A program made the position numbers and the translations under genes. Below the pieces are notes generated by a model, which searched no databases, was not told the DNA's origin, and saw only the letters and a list, made by a program, of their open reading frames with translations. From the NCBI GenBank assembly GCA_019748195.1, contig JAIEPW010000008.1, positions 1 to 60,023 of the forward strand: DNA of 60,023 bases, read 5' to 3'. Positions 9,755-18,146 of this stretch are shown here, piece by piece. Position 1 is the first letter of the stretch. Each line of letters begins with the position of its first letter. Source of the DNA: Bryobacteraceae bacterium. Its GTDB lineage: Bacteria; Acidobacteriota; Terriglobia; Bryobacterales; Bryobacteraceae.

Positions 9755-11026
9755 ATGCGCAAGCAAGGTTTAGCGATTTTCATTCTGGCCGGCGTTCTGG
9801 GGACTCCTTTCGCCGGCGGCCAGCAACCAGCTCCCGGCGGAACGCCCGGTGGAACCCCGGGCGGTACGCCGGGTGGAACTCCCGGCGGCGGAACCCCGGG
9901 CGGCGCTCCCGGCAACATCCCGGGACGCCCCGGTCAGCCCGGCCAATTCCCCGGAGGCCAGCCGGGCCAGCAATTCCCGGAGATGCGCCGGCCCATCTTC
10001 CTTTCCGGAAAAGTACAGATGGCGGATGGATCGCCGCTGCCCGAGCCCGTGGCGATCGAGCGGGTCTGCAATGGAGTGGCCCGGGTGGAAGGCTTCACCA
10101 ACGCCAAGGGCAACTTCAATATTGAGCTTGGGCGCAATTCCAACATGTTCATGGACGCCAGTCAGGGCAGCTTCGACGGCACCATGAGCGGCGCGACCCA
10201 GGGCGGCTTCGGCGGCGCGGGTGGCGTGGGAGGCCCCAATCAGGGCATCAGCGAGCGCGACCTGTTCGGCTGCGAGCTTCGCGCCCAGCTTCCCGGCTTC
10301 CGCAGCGACGTGGTGACGCTGGCCAATCGCCGCGCATTCGACAACCCGGACCTGGGCATCCTTCTGATGCACCGCATGGGCAACGTCCAGGGCCTGACCA
10401 TCAGCGCCACCACCGCCGCCGCCCCCAAGGAAGCGCAGAAGTTGTTCGAAAAAGGCCGCAAGGCTTTCGACAAGCAGAAGTACGAGGACGCCCAGCGGGA
10501 TCTGGCCAAGGCCGTGGAACTTTATCCCAAGTACGCGGTGGCCTGGAGCGCCCTCGGCCGCACTTACGAAGCCCGTAAAGAATACGACGAAGCGCGCAAG
10601 GCTTATCAGGCGGCCCTGGCGGCCGATTCCAAACTGGTGCCGCCCTACGAAGGGTTGTACATGATCGCCGTTCGCGAAGCCAACTGGAAGGATGTCGCGG
10701 ACACCACCGACACCATCATTCGCCTGAACCCGTTCGACTTCCCTCATGCGTTTTACTTCAACGCAATCGCCCGCCTGAATCTGAACGATCTGCCGGCGGC
10801 GGAGAAAAGCTGCCGCGAGTTCATCAAGATGGACAAGCAGCGGCGCTTGCCGAAAGCGAGCTACGTTCTGGGGATCATTCTGGCGCAAAAGGCCGAGTAC
10901 GGAGAGGCGGCGCAGCACCTGAAGTCGTTCCTTGAAGCCGCGCCGAACGCCAAGGAAGCGGACACCGTCCGGCGCCAGCTCGCGGAAGTTGAAAAGTTCG
11001 CCAGGGCGACCCCGCAACCGCAGTAA
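9755..11026 (+). CDS. Exported TPR protein with Gly/Thr/Pro repeat and carboxypeptidase-regulatory-like domain
   Basis: Residues 1-22 form a signal peptide (LAIFILAGVLGTPFAGG). Residues 26-80 are low complexity, built from GGTP units and then Pro/Gly/Gln. A beta-sandwich segment (about 85-205, FLSGKVQMADGSPLPEPV) resembles the carboxypeptidase regulatory-like fold. From about 225 to 410 there are four or five TPR motifs (AQKLFEKGRKAFDKQKYEDA, AWSALGRTYEARKEYDEA). It probably acts as a periplasmic or outer-membrane scaffold; partners unknown. It is a single gene, ended by a strong bidirectional terminator shared with clpP. Confidence 0.8.
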   Translation: MRKQGLAIFILAGVLGTPFAGGQQPAPGGTPGGTPGGTPGGTPGGGTPGGAPGNIPGRPGQPGQFPGGQPGQQFPEMRRPIFLSGKVQMADGSPLPEPVAIERVCNGVARVEGFTNAKGNFNIELGRNSNMFMDASQGSFDGTMSGATQGGFGGAGGVGGPNQGISERDLFGCELRAQLPGFRSDVVTLANRRAFDNPDLGILLMHRMGNVQGLTISATTAAAPKEAQKLFEKGRKAFDKQKYEDAQRDLAKAVELYPKYAVAWSALGRTYEARKEYDEARKAYQAALAADSKLVPPYEGLYMIAVREANWKDVADTTDTIIRLNPFDFPHAFYFNAIARLNLNDLPAAEKSCREFIKMDKQRRLPKASYVLGIILAQKAEYGEAAQHLKSFLEAAPNAKEADTVRRQLAEVEKFARATPQPQ

Positions 11027-11040
11027 CGCCGGCCTGCGAA

Positions 11041-11070
11041 AAAGCGGCGGACCTTCCGGTCCGCCGCTTT
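11041..11070. terminator. Bidirectional terminator between the TPR gene and clpP
   Basis: Perfect 13-bp stem (AAAGCGGCGGACC, 11041-11053, and complement 11058-11070) with a TTCC loop, preceded by A and followed by T on the respective strands. It lies between two convergent genes. Confidence 0.85.
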
Positions 11071-11096
11071 CGTCTTCCCCTCGCGACCCGCTGCTC

Positions 11097-11711
11097 TTAC
11101 TTCGGAATCGGAGTCAGTTCACGGCTGCTGATAATGCGGTCCACCATGCCGTAGTTCACGGCGTTCTCGGCTTCCATGATGTAATCGCGCTCGACGTCGC
11201 GGGCGATCTGCTCCACCGGCTGTCCCGTGGCATCGGCCAGGATCTTGTTCAGGTTCTCGCGCATGCGCAGGATTTCGCGGGCATAGATGTCGATATCGGT
11301 GGCCTGTCCGGCCAGCCCGCTCATGGACGGCTGGTGGATCAGGATGCGCGAGTGCGGCAGCGTGTAGCGCTTGCCCTTGGTGCCGCAGGCGAGCAGCACG
11401 GCGGCCATCGAAGCAGCTTGTCCGACGCAATAGGTGGTGATGTCAGGCTCCACCAGGTTCATCGTGTCCAGAATCGCCAGGCCGGCGGTGATGGAGCCTC
11501 CGGGCGAGTTGATGTATAGCGAGATATCCTTCTCGGGATCCTCCGCCGACAGGAACAGGATCTGGGCGATGATCAGATTGGCGACGTTATCGTCGATCGG
11601 CGTCCCGAGGAAGATGATGTTCTCCTTAAGCAGGCGCGAGTAGATGTCGAAGGCGCGCTCACCGCGGGAGGTCTGCTCCACTACCATCGGAACGAGAACC
11701 GAGTTCTGCAT
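11097..11711 (-). CDS. clpP: ATP-dependent Clp protease proteolytic subunit
   Basis: ClpP forms the double-heptamer peptidase chamber fed by ClpX or ClpA. The 204-residue protein aligns end to end with E. coli ClpP. The catalytic triad is intact: S101 (GQAASMAA), H126 (LIHQPSM) and D176 (DVERD). The N-terminus lacks the longer propeptide of E. coli ([14 protein letters not shown]). The start has AAGGAG four bases upstream. Neither tig nor clpX is adjacent. Confidence 0.97.
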   Translation of the reverse strand: MQNSVLVPMVVEQTSRGERAFDIYSRLLKENIIFLGTPIDDNVANLIIAQILFLSAEDPEKDISLYINSPGGSITAGLAILDTMNLVEPDITTYCVGQAASMAAVLLACGTKGKRYTLPHSRILIHQPSMSGLAGQATDIDIYAREILRMRENLNKILADATGQPVEQIARDVERDYIMEAENAVNYGMVDRIISSRELTPIPK

Positions 11712-11892
11712 AAATCTCCTTGAAGCGCGGCTTGGGACTCAAGGGCCGCATGGCCGCACATAACCATCATAGCGGCATTCCATCGGATCTCCAGCAGCTA
11801 TGCTCGAAATTAAGGTTCAACACCTCTCAGGCCGATAGGAACATAATAGAAGAGGCCATTGCTCCCATACCAGAAACCGGCCAGCCGGCGCC

Positions 11893-12825
11893 ATGAAGAT
11901 CCTGATCGCAGATGACAGCATAGTGTCCCGGCACTTGTTGGAGGCCACTCTCAGAAAATGGGAGTATGACGTCGTCATCGCGTCCGATGGCGCGGAGGCG
12001 TGGGAGATCCTGCAGCGTCCCGATGCCCCCTCCATCGCGATTCTCGACTGGGTGATGCCCGGTCTCACCGGACCCGAAGTCTGCCGCAACGTCCGGCAGC
12101 GTGCCCGCGAACCGTACACCTACCTGCTGCTGCTCACTTCCAAAAGCCTCAAGGAAGATCTGGTGGAAGGCATGGAATCCGGCGCCGATGACTACCTGGT
12201 GAAACCGTTCGATCAGCACGAACTGAAAGTACGGCTGCGCGCCGGACGCCGCATCGTCGAACTCCAGATCGAGCTTCTGCGCGCCCGCGAAATCCTGCGC
12301 GAACAGGCTACCCGCGACTTCCTTACCGGACTCTGGAACCGCTCCTCCATCCTCGAAATCCTGGAACGCGAACTCATCCGTGGAGAGCGCGAACGCCGCC
12401 CGGTCGGCGTCGTCCTGGCCGACCTCGATCATTTCAAACAGGTCAACGACACGCATGGCCACTTCGCCGGCGACGCTGTCCTTCGCGAGGCTGCCCGCCG
12501 CATGGTCGCCTGCTGCCGGCCCTACGACTCCATCGGCCGCTACGGCGGCGAAGAACTCCTGGTGATCCTGCCCGGCTGCAATGGGGAGGATTCCAGCCAT
12601 CAGGCCGAGCGCATGAGGCTCTCCGTCTGCGGCGACCCCCTGATGCTCTCGGAAGCCCCCTATCAGCTCACCTGCAGCTTCGGGGCCGCCTGGGCGGAGC
12701 CGGGCCGCAAATCCACCTCCGAGCAACTCATCCGCGCCGCCGACGATGCCCTCTACCGCGCTAAGAACCAGGGCCGCAACCTCGTCGTCCTGGCGCCCAC
12801 CCTCTCCGCCCTCGCCACACAATAA
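11893..12825 (+). CDS. Response regulator with diguanylate cyclase (GGDEF) output
   Basis: A receiver domain at residues 1-120 has acidic pocket DD (7-8), phosphoacceptor D52 and K104 (LVKPF). A GGDEF domain occupies about 140-302: metal-binding DLDHFK, active-site GGEEL (218-222), and inhibitory site RPYD at 209-212. It should make cyclic di-GMP from two GTP under control of phosphorylation, as in PleD-type proteins with one receiver domain. The fifth signature residue is Leu rather than Phe, which is tolerated in the family. No partner histidine kinase is adjacent. Confidence 0.93.
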   Translation: MKILIADDSIVSRHLLEATLRKWEYDVVIASDGAEAWEILQRPDAPSIAILDWVMPGLTGPEVCRNVRQRAREPYTYLLLLTSKSLKEDLVEGMESGADDYLVKPFDQHELKVRLRAGRRIVELQIELLRAREILREQATRDFLTGLWNRSSILEILERELIRGERERRPVGVVLADLDHFKQVNDTHGHFAGDAVLREAARRMVACCRPYDSIGRYGGEELLVILPGCNGEDSSHQAERMRLSVCGDPLMLSEAPYQLTCSFGAAWAEPGRKSTSEQLIRAADDALYRAKNQGRNLVVLAPTLSALATQ

Positions 12826-12907
12826 TCCGCTCTGTTCGATTTCATACCCTGAATCCTGTAACAACTCTGGCTCCTGCCCTCTCTACCCTACAGCAGGTTA
12901 TTTCCAG

Positions 12908-13219
12908 ATGAACCCAGAGCTGACCAACTCCATTCTTTACCCCCTGGCAGGCGTCCTGGCGGGTCTGATCGCCGCGGTTCTGTTCGCCCGCGACCGGCTC
13001 AGCTCACAGGCCGTCTCCGATGTCCTTTACCCGTTTCTGCTCGCGGGGTTGGCGGGTGGGGCGCTCGCCTTCGGGCTGGCCAACCTGTTCGTCAGCCCGG
13101 ATGCCGCCGGCCCCCTGTGGCGGGCGATTGCGGCGAACGGCGTCTGGACCGCCGTGGGTCTGGCTTTCCTGTTCTCCCTGGGTTTCGCGGTAGCTCCGAT
13201 GCGCCGCCGCCGCGGCTAA
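12908..13219 (+). CDS. Small integral membrane protein, unknown function
   Basis: 103 residues with three hydrophobic segments (about 9-27, 42-62 and 77-96) and an Arg-rich C-terminus (MRRRRG). I do not recognise a family. It follows the GGDEF gene by 82 bases. Its stop codon overlaps the stop of the convergent amidase gene in the shared sequence CTAA (13216-13219). The start at ATG 12908 removes a poorly coding 54-codon upstream extension. Confidence 0.65.
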   Translation: MNPELTNSILYPLAGVLAGLIAAVLFARDRLSSQAVSDVLYPFLLAGLAGGALAFGLANLFVSPDAAGPLWRAIAANGVWTAVGLAFLFSLGFAVAPMRRRRG

Positions 13220-14589
13220 TCGCGCTGCGCCACCTGGAATTTGCTCAAAGTCTCGGCGTAACCGCTCACACCCTTGGCGATCGCCTCCGCGATCCGCTGC
13301 CGGTACTCGGCACGCTTCAGCAGGGCCTCGTCCGTCGAGTTCGTCAGAAAGCCGATCTCGCATAGCACGCTGGGCATCGACGCGCCGATCAAGACGACGA
13401 AAGGCGCTTTCTTCACTCCCCGGTTCCGGGAAGCCGCGTTGTTCTTCGCGGAAACGGCGAACAACGAAGACTGGACCCGCGACGCGAACTCGCGCGACTC
13501 ATCCAGCTTGTCGCGGAGCGCGATCCGCTGCAGCAGTTCCTGAAGGTCGAAGATCCCGCGCGACGATCCCGCGTTTTCCCGCGCCGCGAGTTCCAGCGCG
13601 TTCCGATTGGTGGTGAAGCTCAGATAATAAGTCTCCACTCCAGCCACCGACCGCACCGGCGACGAGTTCGCATGAATCGACAGAAACAGATCCGCTTTGC
13701 TCCGGTTGGCGAGCCGGGTCCGCTCTTCCAGCGGGATGAACGTGTCGTCCTGGCGAGTGAGAATCACTTCGCTTCGCAACTGCTCCTGCAGCAGGTCCGC
13801 GAGACGCCTGGAGATGTCGAGGACCAGGTCTTTCTCATTCAAGCCGCTGGGTCCGGTGGTGCCGGTGTCATGCCCGCCATGCCCGGGGTCGATCACGATC
13901 CTTCCCAGCTTCAACCCCAGCACTCGGGTCATGGTGCGGTTGCCGGACCGGTTGGGCTGCGCACCCCTGGGGACGATCGCGGGTCCGGTAATCGCCGGCT
14001 CGGGGGCCGGCGGAACCACTGGTTTCGCCGGCGGCGCCGCTTTCGCGGCGAGATCGGGCGGCGGCAGGTTCAACGCCGCCTCCGGCGCGGGCACGCTGGT
14101 TTCCACCGCGAGGACGGGAGCCTCCGGCGGTTTGCTGGGGACCAGCTTCGACGTCACCTCGGCCGGCTTCGGCGCTTTAGTTGAGGGCCGCAATTCCACA
14201 ATCAGCCGGTCCGGATTCGAAAGCTGGGAAACAGTGAACTCCGCTTTCCGCAGCAGGTCAAGCACCACCCGGGTGGTTCCCGGTTGCGTCTCCGCGATCC
14301 GGATCTTGGAGATCAGATCGTTTTGCGGCTCAATACTCTGGAGGCCTTTTTTCGAGGGCTTGGCGCCCCGGATGTCGAAGAAGAGGCGCTCCGGATTCGG
14401 CAGCCGGTCGGAGCGGTACTGGAACGGGCCGGTAAGTTCGATCGCCACCCGCGTGACCTCGCCGAGCGACCAATAGCGTACATCCGTCACCAGAATCCCG
14501 GCATCCGCCTGCGGCCAGCCAGGCGCCGGCAGGCAGCAGAGCGTGGCGGCCACGGCCGCCCATCTGCCCGGGATGCGGATGCGCATCAT
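13216..14589 (-). CDS. N-acetylmuramoyl-L-alanine amidase with AMIN domain (AmiC-like)
   Basis: Cleaves the amide between MurNAc and the stem peptide in the periplasm. A signal peptide covers about residues 1-28. An AMIN domain for envelope targeting covers about 30-135, then a Pro/Ala linker to about 220, then a catalytic Amidase_3 domain. Zinc-site motifs are visible: VIDPGHGGHDTG, NEKDLVLDI, LFLSIHANSS and catalytic-Glu motif LCEIGFLTN. It lies 10 bases downstream of the lytic transglycosylase gene, so the two wall hydrolases form an operon. ATG 14586 is an equivalent second start. Confidence 0.94.
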   Translation of the reverse strand: MMRIRIPGRWAAVAATLCCLPAPGWPQADAGILVTDVRYWSLGEVTRVAIELTGPFQYRSDRLPNPERLFFDIRGAKPSKKGLQSIEPQNDLISKIRIAETQPGTTRVVLDLLRKAEFTVSQLSNPDRLIVELRPSTKAPKPAEVTSKLVPSKPPEAPVLAVETSVPAPEAALNLPPPDLAAKAAPPAKPVVPPAPEPAITGPAIVPRGAQPNRSGNRTMTRVLGLKLGRIVIDPGHGGHDTGTTGPSGLNEKDLVLDISRRLADLLQEQLRSEVILTRQDDTFIPLEERTRLANRSKADLFLSIHANSSPVRSVAGVETYYLSFTTNRNALELAARENAGSSRGIFDLQELLQRIALRDKLDESREFASRVQSSLFAVSAKNNAASRNRGVKKAPFVVLIGASMPSVLCEIGFLTNSTDEALLKRAEYRQRIAEAIAKGVSGYAETLSKFQVAQRD

Positions 14590-14599
14590 AAGTTTGATT

Positions 14600-15265
14600 C
14601 TAGCGGGTTCTCAAGTGCAACCTGCCCTGGTCGTCCACGAACTGTTCCAGCCTCGGCCGCGGGGGCTCCGCCGCGGCCTGCTTCGCCGCCTGTTTGGACT
14701 GCTCCGCGCGTTTGGCGCCGGCATACCGTTCCGTGATGCGCGCCACGTATTGCTGCGTTTCCTTATACGGCGGCACCCACCGGTACTTCGCCACCGCGGC
14801 CGGACCCGCGTTGTAGGCCGCCAGCGCCAGCCGGTCATCTCCATACTGCTGCTGCAACTGCCGCAGGTACTTCACGCCTGCTTCGATGTTCTGGCGGGCG
14901 TCGAATGAATTCCGCACTCCCAACTCCCGCGCGGTGCCGGGCATCAACTGCATCAAGCCTTCGGCTCCCTTGGGAGACACGGCGAACAGGTTGTAGTTGC
15001 TTTCCGCTTCGATCACCGAGTGCACCAATAGCGGATCCACTTCGTGGCGGGCGGCCGCGTCGTTCACCAGTTCGGCTACCAGCGCGCGCTTGCCCTGGTT
15101 CGCGGCCGGCGCGGCTGTCGGCCCGGCTTTCGGGGCCAGCACGCGACGCACCAGCTTGCCGCTTTTCGGGTCGGCGCGCACGATTGCGGTCCCGGGTCGG
15201 ATCAGGTCCGAGGGGAGCGCCGCGGGCACGGCGGCGAAGACGGCTGCGAGAAAACAGGAGACCAT
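14600..15265 (-). CDS. Soluble lytic murein transglycosylase-like protein (SLT domain)
   Basis: Cleaves the glycan strand of peptidoglycan with formation of anhydro-MurNAc. The 221-residue protein has a signal peptide (about 1-17) and an SLT domain at about 66-175: catalytic Glu88 in IEAESNYN, AVSPKGAEGLMQLMPGTA, and AYNAGPAAV. A charged Ala/Lys/Gln tail follows. The frame is open far upstream, but that part is antisense to mobA; ATG 15265 follows a good promoter and gives a proper signal peptide. Confidence 0.92.
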   Translation of the reverse strand: MVSCFLAAVFAAVPAALPSDLIRPGTAIVRADPKSGKLVRRVLAPKAGPTAAPAANQGKRALVAELVNDAAARHEVDPLLVHSVIEAESNYNLFAVSPKGAEGLMQLMPGTARELGVRNSFDARQNIEAGVKYLRQLQQQYGDDRLALAAYNAGPAAVAKYRWVPPYKETQQYVARITERYAGAKRAEQSKQAAKQAAAEPPRPRLEQFVDDQGRLHLRTR

Positions 15266-15281
15266 CGATTTGTTCTTTAAG

Positions 15282-15309
15282 ATTATACGCAAAACACCTT
15301 GATTCTCAA
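15282..15309 (-). promoter_or_regulatory. Sigma-70 promoter of the transglycosylase/amidase operon
   Basis: On the minus strand TTGAGA (15304-15309, four of six matches) and a perfect TATAAT (15282-15287) are 16 bases apart, ending 16 bases before the start codon. Confidence 0.6.
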
Positions 15310-15357
15310 AGAGCTTAGGGATGGGAGGCGGAAACCCCCTCCGGGTGTTCGTTGGCT

Positions 15358-15373
15358 CTGATGCTAGCATCAG
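15358..15373. promoter_or_regulatory. Perfect 16-bp palindrome just upstream of mobA
   Basis: CTGATGCTAGCATCAG is fully self-complementary and ends three bases before the mobA ATG, where a ribosome-binding site would be expected. It could be an operator or an mRNA hairpin limiting translation. No regulator gene is adjacent. Confidence 0.45.
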
Positions 15374-15376
15374 TGT

Positions 15377-15943
15377 ATGCCGTGGGGGTTTGTGCTTGCC
15401 GGAGGGGGCAGCCGCAGAATGGGCCGCGATAAAGCCATGCTCGCGGTCCACGGCGAACCAATGTTGCGAAAGGTGGCGGAACAGGTTCGCCAAGCCTCCG
15501 GATCCGTCACGCTCATCGCTCCGCCAGAACTGTACGCCGGCCTGGGATTCGAAGTGGTGGCCGACTCCGTGCCCCCTTGCGGTCCCGCCGGCGGCATCCT
15601 CACCGCCCTGGAACTCGGGCGGGCGCAATGGAACCTGGTAGCCGCCTGCGATATGCCGGCTCTGGATTCCGGCCTCTTGCGCCGGCTTTTGGAAGAAGCG
15701 TCGACGGGCGACGGGCTCGAATGCGTCGCGGCCTGTCACCCCAGGGGCGACCCGGAGCCTTTGTGCGCGGTCTACTCGCTCAGCGTGCTCCCGCTGCTCC
15801 GCCGGGAGATCGGGGAGGGCAGGCTGAAGATGCGAGATTTGCTGAAAAAGATGCGGGTAAGCACCATTTCCGCGAGCGCGGACTCCATCACGAACGTCAA
15901 CACCCCGGAGGACTGGGCTAACCATGCTGAATCCGGCGCCTGA
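15377..15943 (+). CDS. mobA: Molybdenum cofactor guanylyltransferase
   Basis: MobA joins GMP to molybdopterin to make the guanine-dinucleotide cofactor used by DMSO-reductase-family enzymes. The 188-residue protein has the family signature LAGGGSRRMGRDKA at residues 7-20, ACDMPALDS for the metal-binding region, and the C-terminal NVNTPED. The NapA encoded at 50444-52762 would need this cofactor. The downstream ATPase gene overlaps its end by 20 bases. No Shine-Dalgarno sequence is visible; a palindrome occupies that place. Confidence 0.9.
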   Translation: MPWGFVLAGGGSRRMGRDKAMLAVHGEPMLRKVAEQVRQASGSVTLIAPPELYAGLGFEVVADSVPPCGPAGGILTALELGRAQWNLVAACDMPALDSGLLRRLLEEASTGDGLECVAACHPRGDPEPLCAVYSLSVLPLLRREIGEGRLKMRDLLKKMRVSTISASADSITNVNTPEDWANHAESGA

Positions 15944-16706
15944 AGGCGCAAATTCGCGCACAACCAGTCACTACATCGCGTTTGAGCACGTTTTTAAGAC
16001 GTTCGACTACCCGGTTTTAGTCGATGTCAGCTTCCATGTAAATGCCGGGGAAACCTTGGCGGTGATCGGGCGATCGGGCGTCGGGAAGTCTGTAAGCCTA
16101 GGGCACATAATGGGTTTTCTGAAACCGGATCAGGGCCGGGTATGGGTGGCCTACACCGATATCACCGAGCTGCCCGAGCCGGAGCTGCGTCGCATTCGCA
16201 AGAAAGTGACCATGGTGTTCCAGAACGGGGCGTTGTTCGACTCCCTGACGGTGGGGGAAAACATCCTATTTTCCTTAGAGTTGCGCGACGACTACAACGA
16301 AAAGAACAAGGAAGACGTGGTGAACGGGCTGCTGCAGATGGTGGACCTGCTTGAATACCGCGACGTATATCCGACTGAGTTATCAACGGGATACAAGCGG
16401 GCGGTGGCCATCGCGCGGGCACTGGCGGCGCAACCGGAGTGCATCCTTTACGACGAGCCGACCACCATGGTGGATCCCATCATGTCGGATCACGTGGGGA
16501 ATCTGATGCTGCGCCTGAAGCGGCAACTGGGGCTGACATCGGTGGTGGTCACGCACGACCTGGACTTAATGCGAAAGGTTGCCGACAAAGTCGTTATGTT
16601 ATACGAAGGTAAGGCGATCTTCTTCGGGACCGTCGCCGAGATGGACCGCTTCGACCACCCTCACATCCGCGAGTTCCTGGCCATGGACCGGGTGGAAATC
16701 GAATAG
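15924..16706 (+). CDS. ABC transporter ATPase, MlaF-like
   Basis: 260-residue ATPase closest in appearance to MlaF/Ttg2A phospholipid-transport ATPases: VFKTFDYPVLVDVSF, Walker A GRSGVGKS (49-56), Q-loop MVFQNGALFDSLTVGENI, Walker B CILYDEP (173-179), and H-loop His211. The signature is LSTGYKRA (153-160) instead of the usual LSGGM/Q form. Family partners (MlaE permease, MlaD) are not in this window, so the substrate is inferred only from family. It overlaps the mobA end by 20 bases and is probably translated from the same message. Confidence 0.85.
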   Translation: MLNPAPEGANSRTTSHYIAFEHVFKTFDYPVLVDVSFHVNAGETLAVIGRSGVGKSVSLGHIMGFLKPDQGRVWVAYTDITELPEPELRRIRKKVTMVFQNGALFDSLTVGENILFSLELRDDYNEKNKEDVVNGLLQMVDLLEYRDVYPTELSTGYKRAVAIARALAAQPECILYDEPTTMVDPIMSDHVGNLMLRLKRQLGLTSVVVTHDLDLMRKVADKVVMLYEGKAIFFGTVAEMDRFDHPHIREFLAMDRVEIE

Positions 16707-16714
16707 CGCGACAG

Positions 16715-17965
16715 CTACGAAGCTCCGAACACGCGGCGGCGCAGGTCACGAACCGCCTGCTTCGCCTTTACGGTCCAGGACACGTCGGGCCGAGGGCGGA
16801 CGGCGCGCGTGGGCATCATGGAGGGCGGGCGTTCCGCGGCAGGCTGCTGATAATCCTCGGTCTGCACGAGTCTCGCCCGAAACCCATTGAAAACATAAGT
16901 CTTGCGAACCAATCGACCGTCCGCCTCCTCGATGACAACGGAGAAACCGCGTTCCGGGCTCGTATAGACTTCCACCGGGTAGTAACCGCGCAGATTGCGG
17001 TCCGAAAAGCCGGTTTCATAGCGGTGGCGGCGCACATTCCAAACGAAAATACGGACTGCATCGAACTCGTAGGGGAGACGGCCTTTATCGATGGTGGTCC
17101 AGAACCAGTGAGTCTTGACCAGATTGCCGTCGCGAACCTCCCCGATGGGGAAGCACGAGGTGATCAGATGGCCTTGGGCGTAACCCAGGATCTCCTCCGG
17201 CACCTGCATGCTCAGCATCCGGAAGAGGACCCAGCCCACCTTGCCGTCCTTGGTACGGACCAGGGACCAGTCTTCGAAAGGGTTGGTGGGACGGGATTGT
17301 CCGATAACAGCCTTCGATTCCGGGTTCTCGGCCGGTTCCGGCGGGGGGATCACGCTGCGAGACAGCTCCAGCCAGTTCTGGGGGGGAGGGGGCGGAAGGG
17401 GAGCGGGAGCCAGCGGTTTCAGCTTTCCGCCCTTCTCCTTCTTGCGGGACTTCGGCTTCCGGGGCGGAGCGGGCTTGCCGATCACCGCGGCGCTGATCGG
17501 CATCATGGTAGAAACGGAGTGGCGAGGGGTGATCTTGTGACCCACGATGTCGACTTCTCCGTCGGCCGGAACCTGATGAAAAGTGGGAGACTGCCGGTTG
17601 GGCTCGATGTGCATGTTCAGCCCGTCGTATACGACAGCCTTGCCCTGCGAGGGCAAAGCCGCGGCCCGTTTCACCAGCCATTCGAAATCCGCCATTTGCT
17701 GCTCGGTGAGCAGCGCATAGCCGTCTGTCCAACCCTCGATGTTGGCATCGGTTCGAACCTTGGCAAAGCGCCGGTGGAGAGCAAGCAGTTCCAGGCGGTC
17801 TCCGTGGCGCACGGTGGCGGTCACCGGCGCGCGGGGAACGAGTTCCTTGCGCAGGGTCACCTCCGTGGCGCCTACGTACACGGTCCCCACCGCGGGGTCG
17901 AGTCCGGCGGACCCGCAACCAGCCAGAATCAGGCCTGCAAGCAGCAGGCAAAGGCGGGGAGACAT
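16715..17965 (-). CDS. Lipoprotein with SH3-like domains
   Basis: 416 residues. A lipoprotein signal ends in LILAGC (Cys17). A bacterial SH3-like segment at about 28-90 (VYVGATEVTLRKEL, VRHGDRLELLALHRRFAKVR) is followed by a Pro/Lys-rich linker (about 165-205) and a second SH3-like piece around SLVRTKDGKVGWVLFRML. The C-terminal half is beta-rich with no recognised catalytic motif. It is probably an envelope protein of unknown role. GAGGAT precedes the ATG. Its start is only 31 bases from the divergent zinc-ribbon gene. Confidence 0.75.
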   Translation of the reverse strand: MSPRLCLLLAGLILAGCGSAGLDPAVGTVYVGATEVTLRKELVPRAPVTATVRHGDRLELLALHRRFAKVRTDANIEGWTDGYALLTEQQMADFEWLVKRAAALPSQGKAVVYDGLNMHIEPNRQSPTFHQVPADGEVDIVGHKITPRHSVSTMMPISAAVIGKPAPPRKPKSRKKEKGGKLKPLAPAPLPPPPPQNWLELSRSVIPPPEPAENPESKAVIGQSRPTNPFEDWSLVRTKDGKVGWVLFRMLSMQVPEEILGYAQGHLITSCFPIGEVRDGNLVKTHWFWTTIDKGRLPYEFDAVRIFVWNVRRHRYETGFSDRNLRGYYPVEVYTSPERGFSVVIEEADGRLVRKTYVFNGFRARLVQTEDYQQPAAERPPSMMPTRAVRPRPDVSWTVKAKQAVRDLRRRVFGAS

Positions 17966-17996
17966 CGAAATCCTCTACTTGTAGTCTAAGAGATAG

Positions 17997-18146
17997 ATGC
18001 CTGACGAGAAAGATCCGGTTGCGTTCTATTGCCCATCCTGCCGGCGGCAGGTGCACGATCCGCTGGTCTGCGGCGATTGCACGGCGGTGATCTGCCGGCA
18101 ATGCGGCAGCGTGCTGGAACGCAGCGATGAGCTGGGAATCGGCTAA
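17997..18146 (+). CDS. 49-residue zinc-ribbon protein
   Basis: A short gene easily missed by length filters. From ATG 17997 it encodes 49 residues with three CxxC pairs (CPSC 12-15, CGDC 25-28, CRQC 33-36), a treble-clef or zinc-ribbon-like pattern, and an acidic tail. It fills the gap between a divergent lipoprotein gene and the convergent YkgJ gene. Its stop overlaps the YkgJ stop in CTAA (18143-18146). Role unknown; a metal-binding accessory or RNA/protein-binding ribbon is plausible. Confidence 0.65.
   Translation: MPDEKDPVAFYCPSCRRQVHDPLVCGDCTAVICRQCGSVLERSDELGIG

Noticed and set aside
15266-15961. N-terminal extension of the lytic transglycosylase to 15961
   Set aside because: The extension is antisense to mobA, and the promoter and signal peptide fit the internal ATG at 15265.
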